A model generated the notes under the pieces. The model was given only the letters and a program-made list of their open reading frames with translations, searched no databases and had not been told where the DNA came from. Below, in pieces: positions 11,952-23,343 of a stretch of 64,000 nucleotides of DNA. Both the position numbers and the translations under genes were made by a program. Numbering within the stretch: the stretch's first letter is position 1; each line of letters opens with the position of its first letter. Source of the DNA: Perkinsus olseni (Eukaryota > Perkinsozoa > Perkinsida > Perkinsidae); contig JABANP010000008.1 of NCBI GenBank assembly GCA_013115135.1, positions 124,001 to 188,000 on the forward strand. Reading direction: 5' to 3'.

Positions 11952-13284
11952 TCAATTTCGCCCTCTTCTTTTATTCTGGGACTCTTTCTTCTCCCTGATA
12001 GCATCAGCATAGGCCGGATTAATGGGAGGTTGTACCGGTGCCAGGGGCTCGCTAGAATCTAACAACGACAACAGCTTCGAAGGTGGAGGAGCCCCACCGT
12101 TCTCACCTGTCGGGGCACTGTAGTTCATATCAGCATCGTAGCCACTCAGGTCGCCGCATGCAACAAATGGGACAAGTCGCTTCTCGTCTTGCGTGGCTCC
12201 TGCAAAGATACCATCTCCTCTACGAAAGCTGCGCTCGTGCAACTCACCACAGCCTTCAATGACCGTCTTGAATTCGTGTGCACTGTACAGTCGGGGCGTG
12301 TAGCCCTTAGGCAATCGAAAGTTTTTACCTACAGCCGAAGGCATCCCCTCATGGAGGTAAGAGGCTTCACAGCGCCTACAGACTATGAAGGACTCCACAC
12401 TGCTGTTGCGGCTGCTTCGCGGCTTGGCCACCCACACACACTCGAAGAAGACGTACCTGAGGCGGCAAGGGTTGGCTTGGACTGCCGTAACGGAGGATAC
12501 GCACATCTTGGCGTAGAGTAGATCAACATTCTCTCCACGGAAGACTTTCGCTACGAAGCTCCCGCCCGGCTTCAACAAGAGTGTGGTGATGTTGAGGGCG
12601 GCCAGTAGCAGCTGGAACTGCACGTATCTTCACGACGAAGGCAGGTGACACCGGCTCTCAACATCTGCCCGTCAGTCCCATTACTCATCCATGTCGTGCA
12701 TTCCTGTGACATCAGGTGCGCCGTCACACACCACCAAATCCGACAACTGTCCTCCGAAGCAGTCGAGCACCTGACCAGCGTGTGGCCGGGTGGCATTCTG
12801 TGTTGGCCGCTGGACTACCTCCTTCACAGTCTTCTCAGAGGTGATATCCCCTTGGATGCAGGTGACGTCTGGTATGGGAGCCATCTCTTGAAGATCAACA
12901 GAGACGATCAATGGTTTCTTCTTCTCGGAGCCTTTGAGATTCTCGCACAGCTTCTTGCTCAGGACCTTCCGACAGTTCCTAATACCGCCTCAATGCCGTT
13001 GGCTCCGCACTACCTGACTCCAACTCCCCGGGGCGGCACATAAGTCCACAACTCGTTCCAAGTCATCACCCAAGATCTGAAACCCACTTTCGTATGGCAA
13101 CAGTAGCAGTACCATTTCAAAGCTCAGCCGTCCAGCCGACCACCCTTTGTATAGAGACCACCCCGAGTACTACATGGAACTGCTCATCGACTTGGAGGAG
13201 TTTATACGCACTCCTTGCCCGATAGCCTTCCTCCTTAGCCAGCCGATAGTATATGTCCCGCTTGTCTTTGGATAGACGTCCCAT
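11952..13284 (-). CDS. TRM7: Trm7/FTSJ1-type tRNA 2'-O-ribose methyltransferase
   Basis: SAM-dependent methyltransferase of the RrmJ/FtsJ family that, in yeast and human, methylates the 2'-OH of anticodon-loop positions 32 and 34 of tRNAs. The start is ATG 13284 ([20 protein letters not shown], the Trm7 signature). Six phase-consistent exons: 13284-13174, 13076-13014, 12965-12685, 12627-12505, 12456-12371, 12328-11952; introns are 97, 48, 57, 48 and 42 nt. The product is 346 residues. The SAM motif is [13 protein letters not shown]. The K-D-K-E catalytic set is visible in [21 protein letters not shown] and SVESFIV. A conserved [10 protein letters not shown] follows motif IV, and the C-terminus is basic (NKRRGRN). 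An in-frame GGG-AGT in the SAM motif reads normally, which matters for the frameshift question raised elsewhere. Confidence 0.95.
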
Positions 13285-13427
13285 GCTGGTACTGGACCCG
13301 AGGCCTGTCCTACACCAGTCTTGAGCCCGGCGCCCCACTACTACAACACGAAGCTGATGAAATCTTCAGATAAACTCATTAAAAACTAGCACATGGGAAC
13401 TTTCCAGAATAGGAAAGCTGATCCGAT

Positions 13428-14824
13428 TCACAACTTGGACTTTTGGGCTCCTTGCTTCTTCTTCCCTCCAAACTTGGCCTCGAAGGCCGCCATGGCCGCC
13501 ATGAACCCCTCGGACTTCAACGCCACCTCGAAGGCTTCGTTCTAATAGAGGAAGAACAAACCGTGCAACACGTAATGATACCCGCGAAAAGCTGTATCCC
13601 AAAGGCAGTGGAGTTGATTCAAGCCGGATCAGGTCTGTTTTGAAGGCGAGTGACGGTATTGGGCGGCCCACTCTATTCCGTTAGGCATAGTCCTAGGACC
13701 ACCACAAGCGTTGCGCGAGAGAAGTATGAAGATAGCACCACCTAGCACGCAGTGCTATCACCTCTTTATCCAACGATCTGTGGGCTTTCATGATAGCAAG
13801 CAAGTTACCGTTAACCAAGGCCTTGGTGTAAGCATACGAGTCCATGTATCTGATAAACAGCGCTGGTGCCCCACGGCAGGGGCGGTCTCCTTCCACAGGG
13901 CATCACTTCCTATGGGCCAACTTGGTCGCGGCAAAAGCGATGGCAGTGGGTAGAAGGTCTTCATCCTTCTCTACGATCTGATGCGCGAGGCCTGAGAATA
14001 TCGTCGAGCTTTGACGAGTACAAAAACTGGCAGGAAGGGGCCATACCCAAATGAAAAGCCTTCTCTGCTCCAAAGAACTCCCCGAGCATGAGGAGCTCCT
14101 TGGCACGCTGTAGGCCAACGTTATAGGGCAGTAGGAAGGAGGAGCCAACTTCCGCTGGGATGCCAAGCTCGGCGAAGGGGTAACTAACAGTTCATCCGAT
14201 CGCAGGGAGGGCGTTTGCGCCAGTTGTACTGAGTACCGGAATTTCGCACTCTTAGAGATGAAAACGAAGTCGTGCAGTAGTAGTGCAAAGTTCGCCCCGC
14301 CACCAATACACGGCCCATGGACTGCTGAGATTGATAGCTTCTTGAAGGCCAGCAAACGCTGTGTGACACCCTGAGGGGGTCCAGCGATCCTAGGGGAGAA
14401 TTCTACTCCGAAATGCGTCACCTGTAAAGCTACGTCCATGTCCCTGGCCATCCCTTTACCAACTCGTCTGTAGCCAGCTGTGATCTCGGGGTCGATGTCG
14501 ATAGCAAAGAGGGACGTGAAGTCGGCACCGCCGGAGAAGCAGCGACCTGGTAATCAGTGATACCGGGCAGGGACGGTATCGAGGAGAAGGAGAGCCCTAC
14601 CACGACCGGCCCAGATGACCAATTTAACTCTGGGGTCCCGCTCGGCATGCTCTACACAGAAGAGGATCTCCCAGAGCAGGTTGAAGGTGAAGGGGTTCAG
14701 CTTCTTCGGGTTTGATAGAAAACTACGAGGAGGCCTCGATGGCTGAGCCCGCCCGTGCTGAACTCACCATACACACACGCCTGTGGCCTCGTCCAGACAC
14801 CATTCGGTGTACTTTAGGGTGAAA
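13428..14824 (-). CDS. Enoyl-CoA hydratase/isomerase family protein
   Basis: Crotonase-fold protein, probably of peroxisomal or mitochondrial fatty-acid oxidation (hydratase or delta3,delta2-isomerase). The core reads VKLVIWAGRGRCFSGGADF, then HGPCIGGGANFALL for the oxyanion-hole region, FRYPFAELGIPAEVGSSF, and AFHLGLAHQIVEKDEDLL. The C-terminal exon 13541-13428 ends in a Lys-rich tail (FGGKKKQGAQKSKL). At least six introns are needed. One, 13761-13542, is long for this window (220 nt). The intron after LAHRK ends at TTTATCAG rather than at the nearer CACCAG; only that choice keeps phase. The first exon I can support begins near 14824 (FTLKYTEWCLDEATG). The true start codon lies upstream and was not found. 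Catalytic Glu placement was not resolved, so hydratase versus isomerase is open. Confidence 0.85.
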
Positions 14825-15291
14825 CTGAGGACACAGGGGGCGCAGTCTGCAGTTGCACTATGATGATAACAGCAAAAGCATGATGCCAGCTTTATGCAAT
14901 CACCCCAATCGAATTCGCGCCACCCGTTACGAAAAGACGTGAAGGACGATAGGCCGCTGTGGTGGGAAAAGCCTCACCCTAGTTCGGGTACTTACGGTTC
15001 CCCTTGAGGGAGTTCCTTCTCCCCTCTATAGTAGACTTTGATCTCTCTCGAACTCGGAGGCACTTCGAAGGAAGCTGGAGCAGCAGACATCACCACAACA
15101 AGAGAAGTAGGGCTCCGCTCTGGCGGCTTAACGATGGGAAGTGCTGCAATGGGGCCTATTGAACGACCTCTGCAGACTTATGACGATTATTATACCACAA
15201 CTTGCACAACACTTGCGCCTCAGAGAGAGAAACGACAACGTTCGTAGATAGTAGTACGTAGGGACGGGGTAGCAATGATTGCTCCGGCCAC
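14825..15291. other. Intergenic stretch; may hold the missing first exon of the enoyl-CoA gene
   Basis: The 467 bases between the first visible exon of the enoyl-CoA hydratase gene and the end of RPF2, both on the minus strand. A start exon for the former should lie here; several ATGs exist but none joins in phase convincingly. Confidence 0.35.
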
Positions 15292-16960
15292 TCAAGTGGA
15301 CTTGGCCTTCTTAGGAGAGGGACCATCTGAAGCACGACCGAATATGAGCTCACACCGAGCATAACGGTGTTTTGAGAGCCTCGTATGGCCCTCCCCGGTG
15401 GACCCCGTATGACCTCCTCCTTCCTCATCGGCGGCAGCAGCTTCAGCGAACTTCTCCTTCCTCTTGAGGAATGTCTTATGATGAGGAGTGTAAAGCTTGT
15501 CGAAGTTCTGACTCTCGAGATGGATACGACCACGACCTGAACACATATCGTTTCACCCTGGCCGTCCCTTCAAGTAGCATTACGTTGTCCCATGATGTCC
15601 GTCGTGATGTTCTTGGACTTATTGGGACGCTCCTTCTCCTTATTGTACTCGGTAGTAGACGTCTGCGTCGGCAGCCTAGTGGCGTACCTACAACCACGCA
15701 AACCCTCACAAAGCTCTCGCCCTCGAGGCCGAACCCCTACTTCCACTTCTCATGGTCAGCAGCCTTGTCCCTATCCGTCTTGAGATCGAACCTCGGTCCA
15801 AGCTCGGAGAGCTCCACGTGAGGCAGCTTGGTCCCAGTACGCTTGAACGTCATGCGGTAATGCCTGCGAGTTCAACAATGACGTCTGTTTCCGAGGTGAC
15901 CGGGGATTTGATGAGATATTCACCAATGGTGTGTGGTATGATGGTATCAATGGTGTGTCATGCAAAGGTGGTACGGACCAACTTGATAAGAACGATAATT
16001 GGCCTACCTGAAGCATATAAGATGAGCGCCAGGCTCTTCGGGGTCCTCAACGGCAGTGAAGACCACGACATGATCTAGGCCATCCAAAGCCACTGCCTTT
16101 GCCTGATACAAGGATCGATCTAGGGACTGCATGAAGGAAGGGAGCCTACTTGTGAGCCTCTGAATACGTCCAGCAAGAGCGACCTAGCATGCTGAAGATC
16201 GGGCACGCTGCCAAAGCCATCCCCTTGGAAGATGACCAGAGGCTTACTACCCAGTCGAGGGGCCTCTGCCTTGAACTGACTAGCCGGCACCTGTGGATGG
16301 TGATCACGATGGGCCATGGCAGCACAGCAGAAGTAGAAGGCCGTGTTACGTAGTTCAAAACGTGCATCTCCTCCATGTCCAGGAGCTGGTGGTCGAAGGT
16401 ACGACCAACAGCCAACCGGAACGGCCGTTTCTTAGTCCTATCGAGCGGAGTTACTACTGTAAATATTCAGGTGACCTATTCCTACTTCGATCCGAATATG
16501 AACAGACTGGCATCGTTCTTCTTGGCGAGGAATTCCAGAGTGCCTAGAATATCCACATTTTCACGCCAGTCTTGACCTAATCTGCATCTTCCCAGGTGCA
16601 ACCCTAGATACTACCAGGATCTTCGAAGGGTTGGACGCTCTCGTTCCTTCTAAGATTGACAGCATTCGGCTTGAGCATGTCGTATCTAAGTAAACCCACT
16701 CCCAGCCTCTCATCCCCACTGCTGCAGCCTACAGATCCTTCAACAGCGCGTTGACATCCTGTCCAGCCTGAGGCCCTCGGAGCAGCATAACGGTCTTGTC
16801 ATTCTCCTACGACAACAACAGTGATGATGATACACAAGGACACCCTGGGGTGATGATGTACTTGAATCTTCGATGCCCTCTCGGCCAGTATCCTCCGTCC
16901 CTTGCCGGTCTTGGCCTTCTTGAAGAGGTCGTCAGGAATGGAGTTAGCGGCAGTAGACAT
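15292..16960 (-). CDS. RPF2: RPF2, Brix-domain 60S ribosome assembly factor
   Basis: Ribosome production factor 2. In yeast Rpf2 works with Rrs1 to recruit the 5S RNP to pre-60S particles in the nucleolus. Start ATG 16960, stop 15294-15292. Ten phase-consistent exons: 16960-16862, 16806-16733, 16685-16615, 16543-16486, 16437-16350, 16290-16150, 16102-16008, 15863-15741, 15675-15584, 15536-15292, giving 361 residues. Family landmarks occur in order: KTVMLLRGPQAGQDVNALL, KPNAVNLRRNESVQPFEDP, FLAKKNDASLFIFGSKTKKR, VGRTFDHQLLDMEEM, GSKPLVIFQGDGFGS, GLDHVVVFTAVED, VELSELGPRFDLKTDR and GRIHLESQNFDKLYTPHHK. The Lys-rich C-terminus is typical. No frame problem is seen in any of the ten exons. Confidence 0.95.
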
Positions 16961-17267
16961 CTCCACTACTACTATACAACTGCTGATACTAATGCATAGC
17001 CATCCAGGTTACGGCGTGCACTGCGCCTCCCCCCCTTATCATGAACCGATTAGACTTCCCTCATCACCCATCCCTTATCATCGACATTAGACTACTCCCG
17101 ACCCCCACGGATGAGTAACACTCAAGCATTCATATTGTCCGCCCATCCCGTCGTCGAATAAGGGAAGGCGGGGAGAAACTGGATTTTCTGGGCGTGCGCG
17201 TTTGTATATGAGATCGCGCTCGCCCTGGTTCGCGCATGGCTGCCGCCGATCGCCTTGATCGCCCTAA
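16961..17267. other. Divergent intergenic region
   Basis: Separates the start of RPF2 (minus) from the start of the first small membrane-protein gene (plus), so it should contain two opposing 5' regions. No promoter motif is recognisable. Confidence 0.4.
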
Positions 17268-17567
17268 ATGAGTCTTAAGGGCTCTGGTTTACTCCCCCTC
17301 GTCTACGGGGTGTTCTGGCTCCGTCCCATGGCCCAAATAGCTCTTTACACGCTAAGTCAACCCTCTGCCGTGGACTTAGTGGATGCCGGTGGATCTATCA
17401 ACTTCATCATCCTAACTTCGGCTGGTGCGGCTGTTGGTGGCCTGATGGGATCTGTGATGGGCCTACTAACTCTACTCATTCACGAGTCATTAATATCATT
17501 CCATCGCACCATTGAGTCTATCGGTATCACCTATGCGGCCCTTGCTCGAGCTTCAACCTTCGCCTAG
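17268..17567 (+). CDS. Small membrane protein, tandem paralogue 1
   Basis: Intronless 99-residue reading frame from ATG 17268. It has two hydrophobic segments: one around LPLVYGVFWLRPMAQ and one Gly/Ala-rich around SAGAAVGGLMGSVMGLLTLL, with a His-Glu after it and a soluble tail ending ARASTFA. No known family is recognised. The gene 130 bases downstream shares the FWLRP motif, the Gly-rich helix and the end (AASAFA), so the two arose by tandem duplication. The conserved pattern on both sides argues that the frame is real. Function unknown. Confidence 0.65.
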   Translation: MSLKGSGLLPLVYGVFWLRPMAQIALYTLSQPSAVDLVDAGGSINFIILTSAGAAVGGLMGSVMGLLTLLIHESLISFHRTIESIGITYAALARASTFA

Positions 17568-17696
17568 ATCCCTACTTGTTTGAACGCCCTTTGTCGTGTG
17601 TTTATCATGCATCCTGTTGTCTGTGTGAATAGCCGCAAGTAGTCGAGTTGTCAGCATAGAGGGCTTGAGTGCAGGGGCAGCTATACTTTATAATCA

Positions 17697-18017
17697 ATGG
17701 CCGAACATGAGCTGCCAGGCCTCATGCCGCTGCCTTACATCATCTTCTGGCTACGCCCTGTGGGCGCTACTTTCTACTACGTCCTCCAAAACCCGAGGAT
17801 TATTTATGTCATGCTTACCACGGCAGTCTGGGGTGACAACTTGGCCCTGGTAACCCTCTTACGGTGCATCTTAGTGGGCGTATTCGGTGGTACCGTCGGC
17901 TACCTCATCGCCTTTATCACCGACAAAGTGCATTCATTTATATTAGCCTTTAAAGAGTTGGCCGAGTCCCTTGGTATCGACCTGAGAACCTTAGTCGCAG
18001 CCTCAGCCTTTGCATGA
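17697..18017 (+). CDS. Small membrane protein, tandem paralogue 2
   Basis: Intronless 106-residue frame from ATG 17697. Its layout matches the upstream neighbour: LPYIIFWLRPVGATFYYVL, then a Gly-rich helix (RCILVGVFGGTVGYLIAFI), then a Phe-containing helix and SLGIDLRTLVAASAFA at the end. Sequence identity outside the shared motifs is low, so the duplication is not recent. No signal peptide is obvious. Function unknown. Confidence 0.65.
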   Translation: MAEHELPGLMPLPYIIFWLRPVGATFYYVLQNPRIIYVMLTTAVWGDNLALVTLLRCILVGVFGGTVGYLIAFITDKVHSFILAFKELAESLGIDLRTLVAASAFA

Positions 18018-18232
18018 GTAGTAGCTGGCTTGGTCATACAGTCCACGGACCAGACTGGTCCGACCAGTAGGGACGTACTGTCTATCATACAGCTGCCCCG
18101 CCAATCATTGCTTTTTGTCATGGTACCACTCCAAAGGTGTATTGTGTTACATCATAGCGTAGGGGTGCATCTCTTCAGTTGGCTTGTATAGTTACTATCA
18201 CGCTCAACCGAGTGTCCAACTTGACGACGAGA

Positions 18233-19873
18233 ATGCCCTTCACTAATGATTCTGACACCTCTAGCTCTTCTTCTTCTTCCCAGAATCTGGCCCTGGGTAT
18301 CGGTATCAACGTCCTTGGTGCGATAACTACTAACTTGGGCACAGTGCTGATGAAGTTCCACACAGAACAGCGGAAAGGCATTGGACCCTATCTGAGGATT
18401 GGTGTTACTTTGTTCGTCCTCGGTACGATACTGACCTTTTTATCCTTCTCTCTAGCCCCACAGACTCTATTGGCTGGTATATCAGCGATCCAGTTCGTAT
18501 CCAACTTAGTCTTCTCCCGGTACCTGTTGGGAGAACCGGTGACGTTCCGTAGTGTATTGGGTACATGCTGGTTGATAGGTGGCATCGCTTTAGTTGTGGT
18601 ATCAAGTGCCAACTCTGATGACTCGGCGACGGTCAACTACTTCTTTGACGAGTATTACTTCTCTCAGAACCATCTGGTCTTCATATGCTCTGTTGTCGGT
18701 GTGGTCTGCTTTCTTGCCATTGCCTTTTGGTTCCGGACAGGTGTCCTTCCTGTGTGGAAGCATCATTCCCGCTCAGAACGTGTCCTAGTATTTGAATTAT
18801 CTCTACCGAGGAGCCAAACCCCACTCACGAGGTTCTTCCTGCCTACCTCGTTTGTTATGTTATCGGCTATGCTTGGTGCCCAGTCTGTCGTCAGTGGTAA
18901 GGTGTTGTCACTAATCATAGCGGAGGCCTTCACCGACGGTCAATGGCAGGAACTGTATAAGGGACGCACTTTTTTAGTATTGTTTCTGTGGGTAATAGCG
19001 GCCATCATCTGGGTCATACAGTTGAATCGCTCGCTGCGTGTCTTTGCTGGCGCCTACATTATACCGCTCACGCAAGTGTGTTGGACGTCCTGGACTATGA
19101 TATCAGGAGGGGTCGTCTTTCAAGAGTTCGACAAGATGGCTAGTTGGCAGCTACCTCTATTCATTCTTGGTACACTGGTACTCTTCTGGGGCGTATCTTT
19201 GCTCGCCCCTAAGAAGAAACGACTCCCTCAGCCTCATCCATCACCACGTCAACAACATCATCAGCAATCGCCGGAAGTGGATAACGCCAGCAGCATGCTT
19301 GAAGCTGTCTCGGCGATGGTCTCGCCAAGTATCTCGGCCCTCTCTGTGCCTTCTCAGGAGGCCTTAGAGCATCATCTTCATTCAATAGCAGATCCTGAGC
19401 AGGTTGAGATCGGTATGGAAGAGGCCCCCTCGATAGCTGCCCCTTCAAGTTCGTCTCCTCGGAGTACTACTGGTGTCAACGTCCTCATGTCAGCCATGTC
19501 TGTTGGGGCCTTGCCTGATGTTGAGACTATTGAACGCTCAGGATTCCATCATCTTTATATAGCCAATTCCTCAGTAGGCCGATCCCCATCAGCGTCGGAT
19601 ATCTCTGCTGTCACTGGTGGTGACGCCATCACGCGGAATATTGTTGGAGTTTTCGATGTCGAAGATCCACCTTACATTAGGACCAGGGACTTCTTCAAGC
19701 GATGGCAGAATGATAGGAGAGAAATAAAGAGGAGTAAAGTGGGTAGTAGTATGGGGGGTAGGGGGCTGGATGCTATACCGGAGGAATGCCAGCAGCAGCA
19801 GAAGGCATGCGCAAAACTAAAACGGGTATTCCGGTGTGGGGGGCAAGATGATGAAGATGTGGAAGAATGTTGA
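18233..19873 (+). CDS. NIPA-like magnesium transporter
   Basis: Intronless 546-residue membrane protein of the NIPA (DUF803) family, part of the drug/metabolite transporter fold; characterised members move Mg2+ across plasma or endosomal membranes. ATG 18233 is preferred over the longer upstream extension because it is the first ATG and is followed by a Ser-rich head. The helix order is typical: NLALGIGINVLGAITTNLG, ISAIQFVSNLVFSRYLLGEP, then MLGAQSVVSGKVLSLI, the family's hallmark region. A longer loop (WKHHSRSERV) and a cytosolic tail of about 200 residues, rich in Ser, Gln and His, follow the last helix. The tail is longer than in animal NIPAs. Substrate is inferred from the family. Confidence 0.85.
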   Translation: MPFTNDSDTSSSSSSSQNLALGIGINVLGAITTNLGTVLMKFHTEQRKGIGPYLRIGVTLFVLGTILTFLSFSLAPQTLLAGISAIQFVSNLVFSRYLLGEPVTFRSVLGTCWLIGGIALVVVSSANSDDSATVNYFFDEYYFSQNHLVFICSVVGVVCFLAIAFWFRTGVLPVWKHHSRSERVLVFELSLPRSQTPLTRFFLPTSFVMLSAMLGAQSVVSGKVLSLIIAEAFTDGQWQELYKGRTFLVLFLWVIAAIIWVIQLNRSLRVFAGAYIIPLTQVCWTSWTMISGGVVFQEFDKMASWQLPLFILGTLVLFWGVSLLAPKKKRLPQPHPSPRQQHHQQSPEVDNASSMLEAVSAMVSPSISALSVPSQEALEHHLHSIADPEQVEIGMEEAPSIAAPSSSSPRSTTGVNVLMSAMSVGALPDVETIERSGFHHLYIANSSVGRSPSASDISAVTGGDAITRNIVGVFDVEDPPYIRTRDFFKRWQNDRREIKRSKVGSSMGGRGLDAIPEECQQQQKACAKLKRVFRCGGQDDEDVEEC

Positions 19874-20244
19874 GCACCATGATGATGTAACATAGTATGA
19901 TACTATTATCAAGTACATTGCAATTTATTGAGCAGCTGCTGCACGAATCCGTATTAGAGGTCACCGTCACATGAGGCTAATGCTGCTGCTTCCACTACTT
20001 ACACGTTTTCGAGCTGTCCAATTAAACCATCGGTGTAGGGGCGGTCCGTTGTAGGTTATTTGTGCTCTTGCGCGTTCATTTCTCCTCTCATCATACCCAA
20101 CTACGTGGATATCGAGAGTCCAGAGGGCTCTCTCGTCCTCTGGGTGGACCAGAGGATGTTAAGAAAAAGAGGCACAGGCTACCACCGCCATCGGGAGCTT
20201 ATGCTGCCTACGATCCGTGGAGATCAAGATTCAGGGACCAAAGA

Positions 20245-23116
20245 ATGGGGGATAGTGTGAACAAGTCGGAGACTCACGGAGTCTCCAGGACGGTGTTTTC
20301 GGAGGTCCCACCGAAGGATTTGGTGATACGGCAGATCTTCGAGCCATTGAAGGCCTTACTGCGCCGTACGGACGTGGTGGGCATCCAGGCATCTACTGGG
20401 TCGGGCAAGACTACACAAGTGCCCCAGATGCTGCTGGACCATGGCAGGGAGATCGGAGTTCCTTATAGAATTCTTGTGACGCAGCCGAGGCGGATGGCGA
20501 CCCTATCGGTGGCGATGAAGGTTCGTAATGAGCGGCGTCGTAGTAAGGGGGATGAGCAATCGATCGGCTATATTGTTCATAATATATCGTCTCTTCCTGG
20601 CCATCTCACAACCGTGGATAAGGGGTCGGTATTGTACTGTACTGAGGGGAGCCTATTAGCTTCCATTGGTCAGAAGGATGGCGCTGACTTCAATGGTGTT
20701 ACCCACCTTATACTGGATGAAGTGCATGAGAGGAGCAAGGAATTGGATGTACTACTGGGGAGTGGTTAAGTCGAATCTTGTCGGTCGAGGACGGTTGAAG
20801 ATCATCCTCATGTCTGCCTCGGCATCGGTCGTGGATATGCTGGAGTACTTGAAGCCTGGCAGCGCTGCGCAAGGGAACCTTCTCACTGTCAACGAGAATC
20901 ATTATAATATCAAAGAGTACTACTTGGGAGGAGACGGTGAAGCTGCTGGGATTCGAACCTCCGCCCTCCGTCAAGATGAGCGCGAGCGCTGACGTGGGGG
21001 ACTACGTGAGCCCCTGGGCAGCTCCCTGCCTCTCAGTGATGCCGAGGTCGAACAAGAAGGCCGAGGAAGCTGGCCTGACTAATTATGACGATGACGAGTT
21101 GGTGCAGACTGCGCATTGAGCTCGCCGGCTCTGGAGCCTCGCAGGATACCCACGGAGTTGATCGAAAGTCTGCTGATGTGGATAATAAACGATTGGACTG
21201 ACAAGATGGAGGAGATGTATCAACCGGAGAAGGAGAGCGAAAAACGGTACTGTGCGGTGCTTATTTTTTTACCGGGTATGGGCTCTATAGCAAAGCTGAT
21301 GAGGTATCTTGTGAAATCTTCACCGTGCGCGGAGACCTTCAGACAGCACTACTATTTTATACCCTTTCATAGGGTGACAGCGGGCCAGCATGCGAGTCAG
21401 CTATTCAAGCGGCTCGAGAGCGTCGAAGGTCCTAGAATTAAATGCGTTCTTGCCACCAATGTGGCTGAGACGAGTCTCACCATCCCCGACCTAAGATACG
21501 TCATAGACTGCTGCCGGCAGAAGGTTAAGAAGTCCAAGCACTATCTGGAGGTTTGGTGGGCCGGTAAGTTTAACTGTCTCCAACGCAGAGGTCGAACCGG
21601 TCGTACGTGCAGCGGCACCTGCTTCCACCTCGTCCCTGAAAGAATGTTCCATTTCGGCCTGCCTGATCAGCTGGAGCCCAGTATAGCTCGGGAGCCTCTC
21701 GAGGATATCTTACTGCAGTCGCTCTGCATCTCTGATGGTCGCTTCATTAGAGGCCTTGATGAGCTGCTCAGCTTCTATAGGAGCCTTCCGCACGATCCCG
21801 AGGCTCGGCGGGTCGTGCTGTCCGCGTCGATGCTCAGAGAGGCTGGTGCTCTCAACAAGGCAGGCCATATCACCAACAGAGGCAGGGTGCTGGCTAGGCT
21901 CCCCCTGGGCGCCACTCAAGGATGCGGCCTACTCTGCGCACGCTTGCTCTTCAATACGGGGTCCTATGATGATGCTATTGGATTCTGGTTGGCGGTGACT
22001 CTGATCCTTCTCTCTGGCCATCACGACATCTACGTCGGAGCTGAGTCGGAGGTCCTGGATGGTGATGATGCTCCGGGAGACGATTCAGATGATGGTATGT
22101 CGATCGGGCCGAGGAAGAAGCTCCTCCCTATCGAGGCGGCGACTGAGGTCCATTTCGGCGTGGATGGGCAAGAGGCCCGACGAGACCCGATACTCAGCGA
22201 CCACTTCGAGAAGGTGATATTCGAGATCGAATGGGAGCAGAAATGGATACGCGAAGGTCACCGTGCGGCCAAATCGTTCGCTAAGCGTCGTCATCTGCGG
22301 CATAGTGCTCTGGCGGGGATGTGGACTGAGCGGGACCTCCTCCTAGACTGGCTGGAGAGGAACGGTCTGGCACCACAGAAGCACTTTCCCTGGGGGGAGG
22401 GCACCAAGCGCATCATCATTGGTGATGGCTGGTGCGCGAGGGATTTGATAATACATCATGTACCTGCCCTGGAGACGGTATTAGCAGCAGTGGTCGGTTC
22501 TGACATATGTCAGTCGGATGCCGCCGGTGGGATGAGGACCATAGACCCGCCCTATGAAGTGGGCAAAATTGGGTATAGCACCAAACTGAGGCCCTCGGAA
22601 TCCTCTGTCATACATCTATACCCACAATTAAGTCCCGACAACCAAGGTTATCAGTACCTACAGCTCTTCGCCTACTCTGGTCGCTCTGATGGTATGTGGT
22701 TCGGTCGGGATGAAGCCCGAGGTCGGATTGGCTGCTTGACCCCCATCATGCCAGCAACACTGGTGGTGGCTTCCACGGCTAGGATGCGCTATTGCCCCGG
22801 CGCTGGGCTCTATCTCAGTGATAAAGCCTTGATGAGCGACTGTGAGGCGTTGGAAATTCTGTGGAATGTCCGACTGATATTCCGTGAAGCCATCGACATG
22901 GTTGCTGAGCAGTGGCTGGACGCCCTAGGTGACCACCACATGAGGTCTGCTGCTGCTCATCTTCATGAGGGCTTTGGCAGTGAGCAGCAGATTCAGCGAG
23001 CCCGTCGTATGGCCCTAGCCATTGGTGGTGTGAAGTTACATGATTACAACTGTAGTTTGACAGTTCATAACTGGTACCAGCAGGATGATGCAGAAGGCGA
23101 TGGCTACTCATACTAG
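20245..23116 (+). CDS. DExH-box RNA helicase, with three apparent frame breaks
   Basis: Superfamily-2 DEAH/RHA-type ATP-dependent RNA helicase. Motifs in order: I STGSGKTTQ, Ia TQPRRMA, II DEVHER (DEVH, not DEAH), III SASAS in place of SAT, V TNVAETSLTI, VI QRRGRTGRT. A helicase-associated region (INKAGHITNRGRVLARLPLG) follows. The part after 21116 is open for 2 kb. Upstream, homology continues across three frame changes: +1 at a GGGG run (20757-20760), +1 near GGG 20926-20928, and -1 near 21111-21117. With these corrected, the spacing from DEVHER to the SAS motif equals the family norm. ATG 20245 is the first in-frame ATG, but open frame extends upstream to 20062, so an earlier exon is possible. 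The closest family member is unclear. Confidence 0.85.
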
Positions 23117-23343
23117 CTACAGAACTAAGGCTCGGCAACCTCTTCAGCAGAAGCAGCAACAGTTGTGATTCAGTAGATGCAATAATAAAGTACGGAAGTC
23201 GTGATGAGTTTGTATTGACGATGATGATTACCCTTTTGCTATCTACAGTGTTGTCGTTGATTCCAGTGGACGGGGTGGGCGAAGTGCCAGCTGCAGATCC
23301 AATAGCAAATCCCTCTCTTTCCAGCCAGTCTTGATGCTGCTAG

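Noticed and set aside
20937..20975. T-arm-like motif in the helicase (GGGATTCGAACC)
   Set aside because: The interval translates into conserved helicase sequence (KLLGFEPPPSVKM) once the upstream +1 shift is allowed, and removing it would not restore frame. It is coding coincidence, not an intron.
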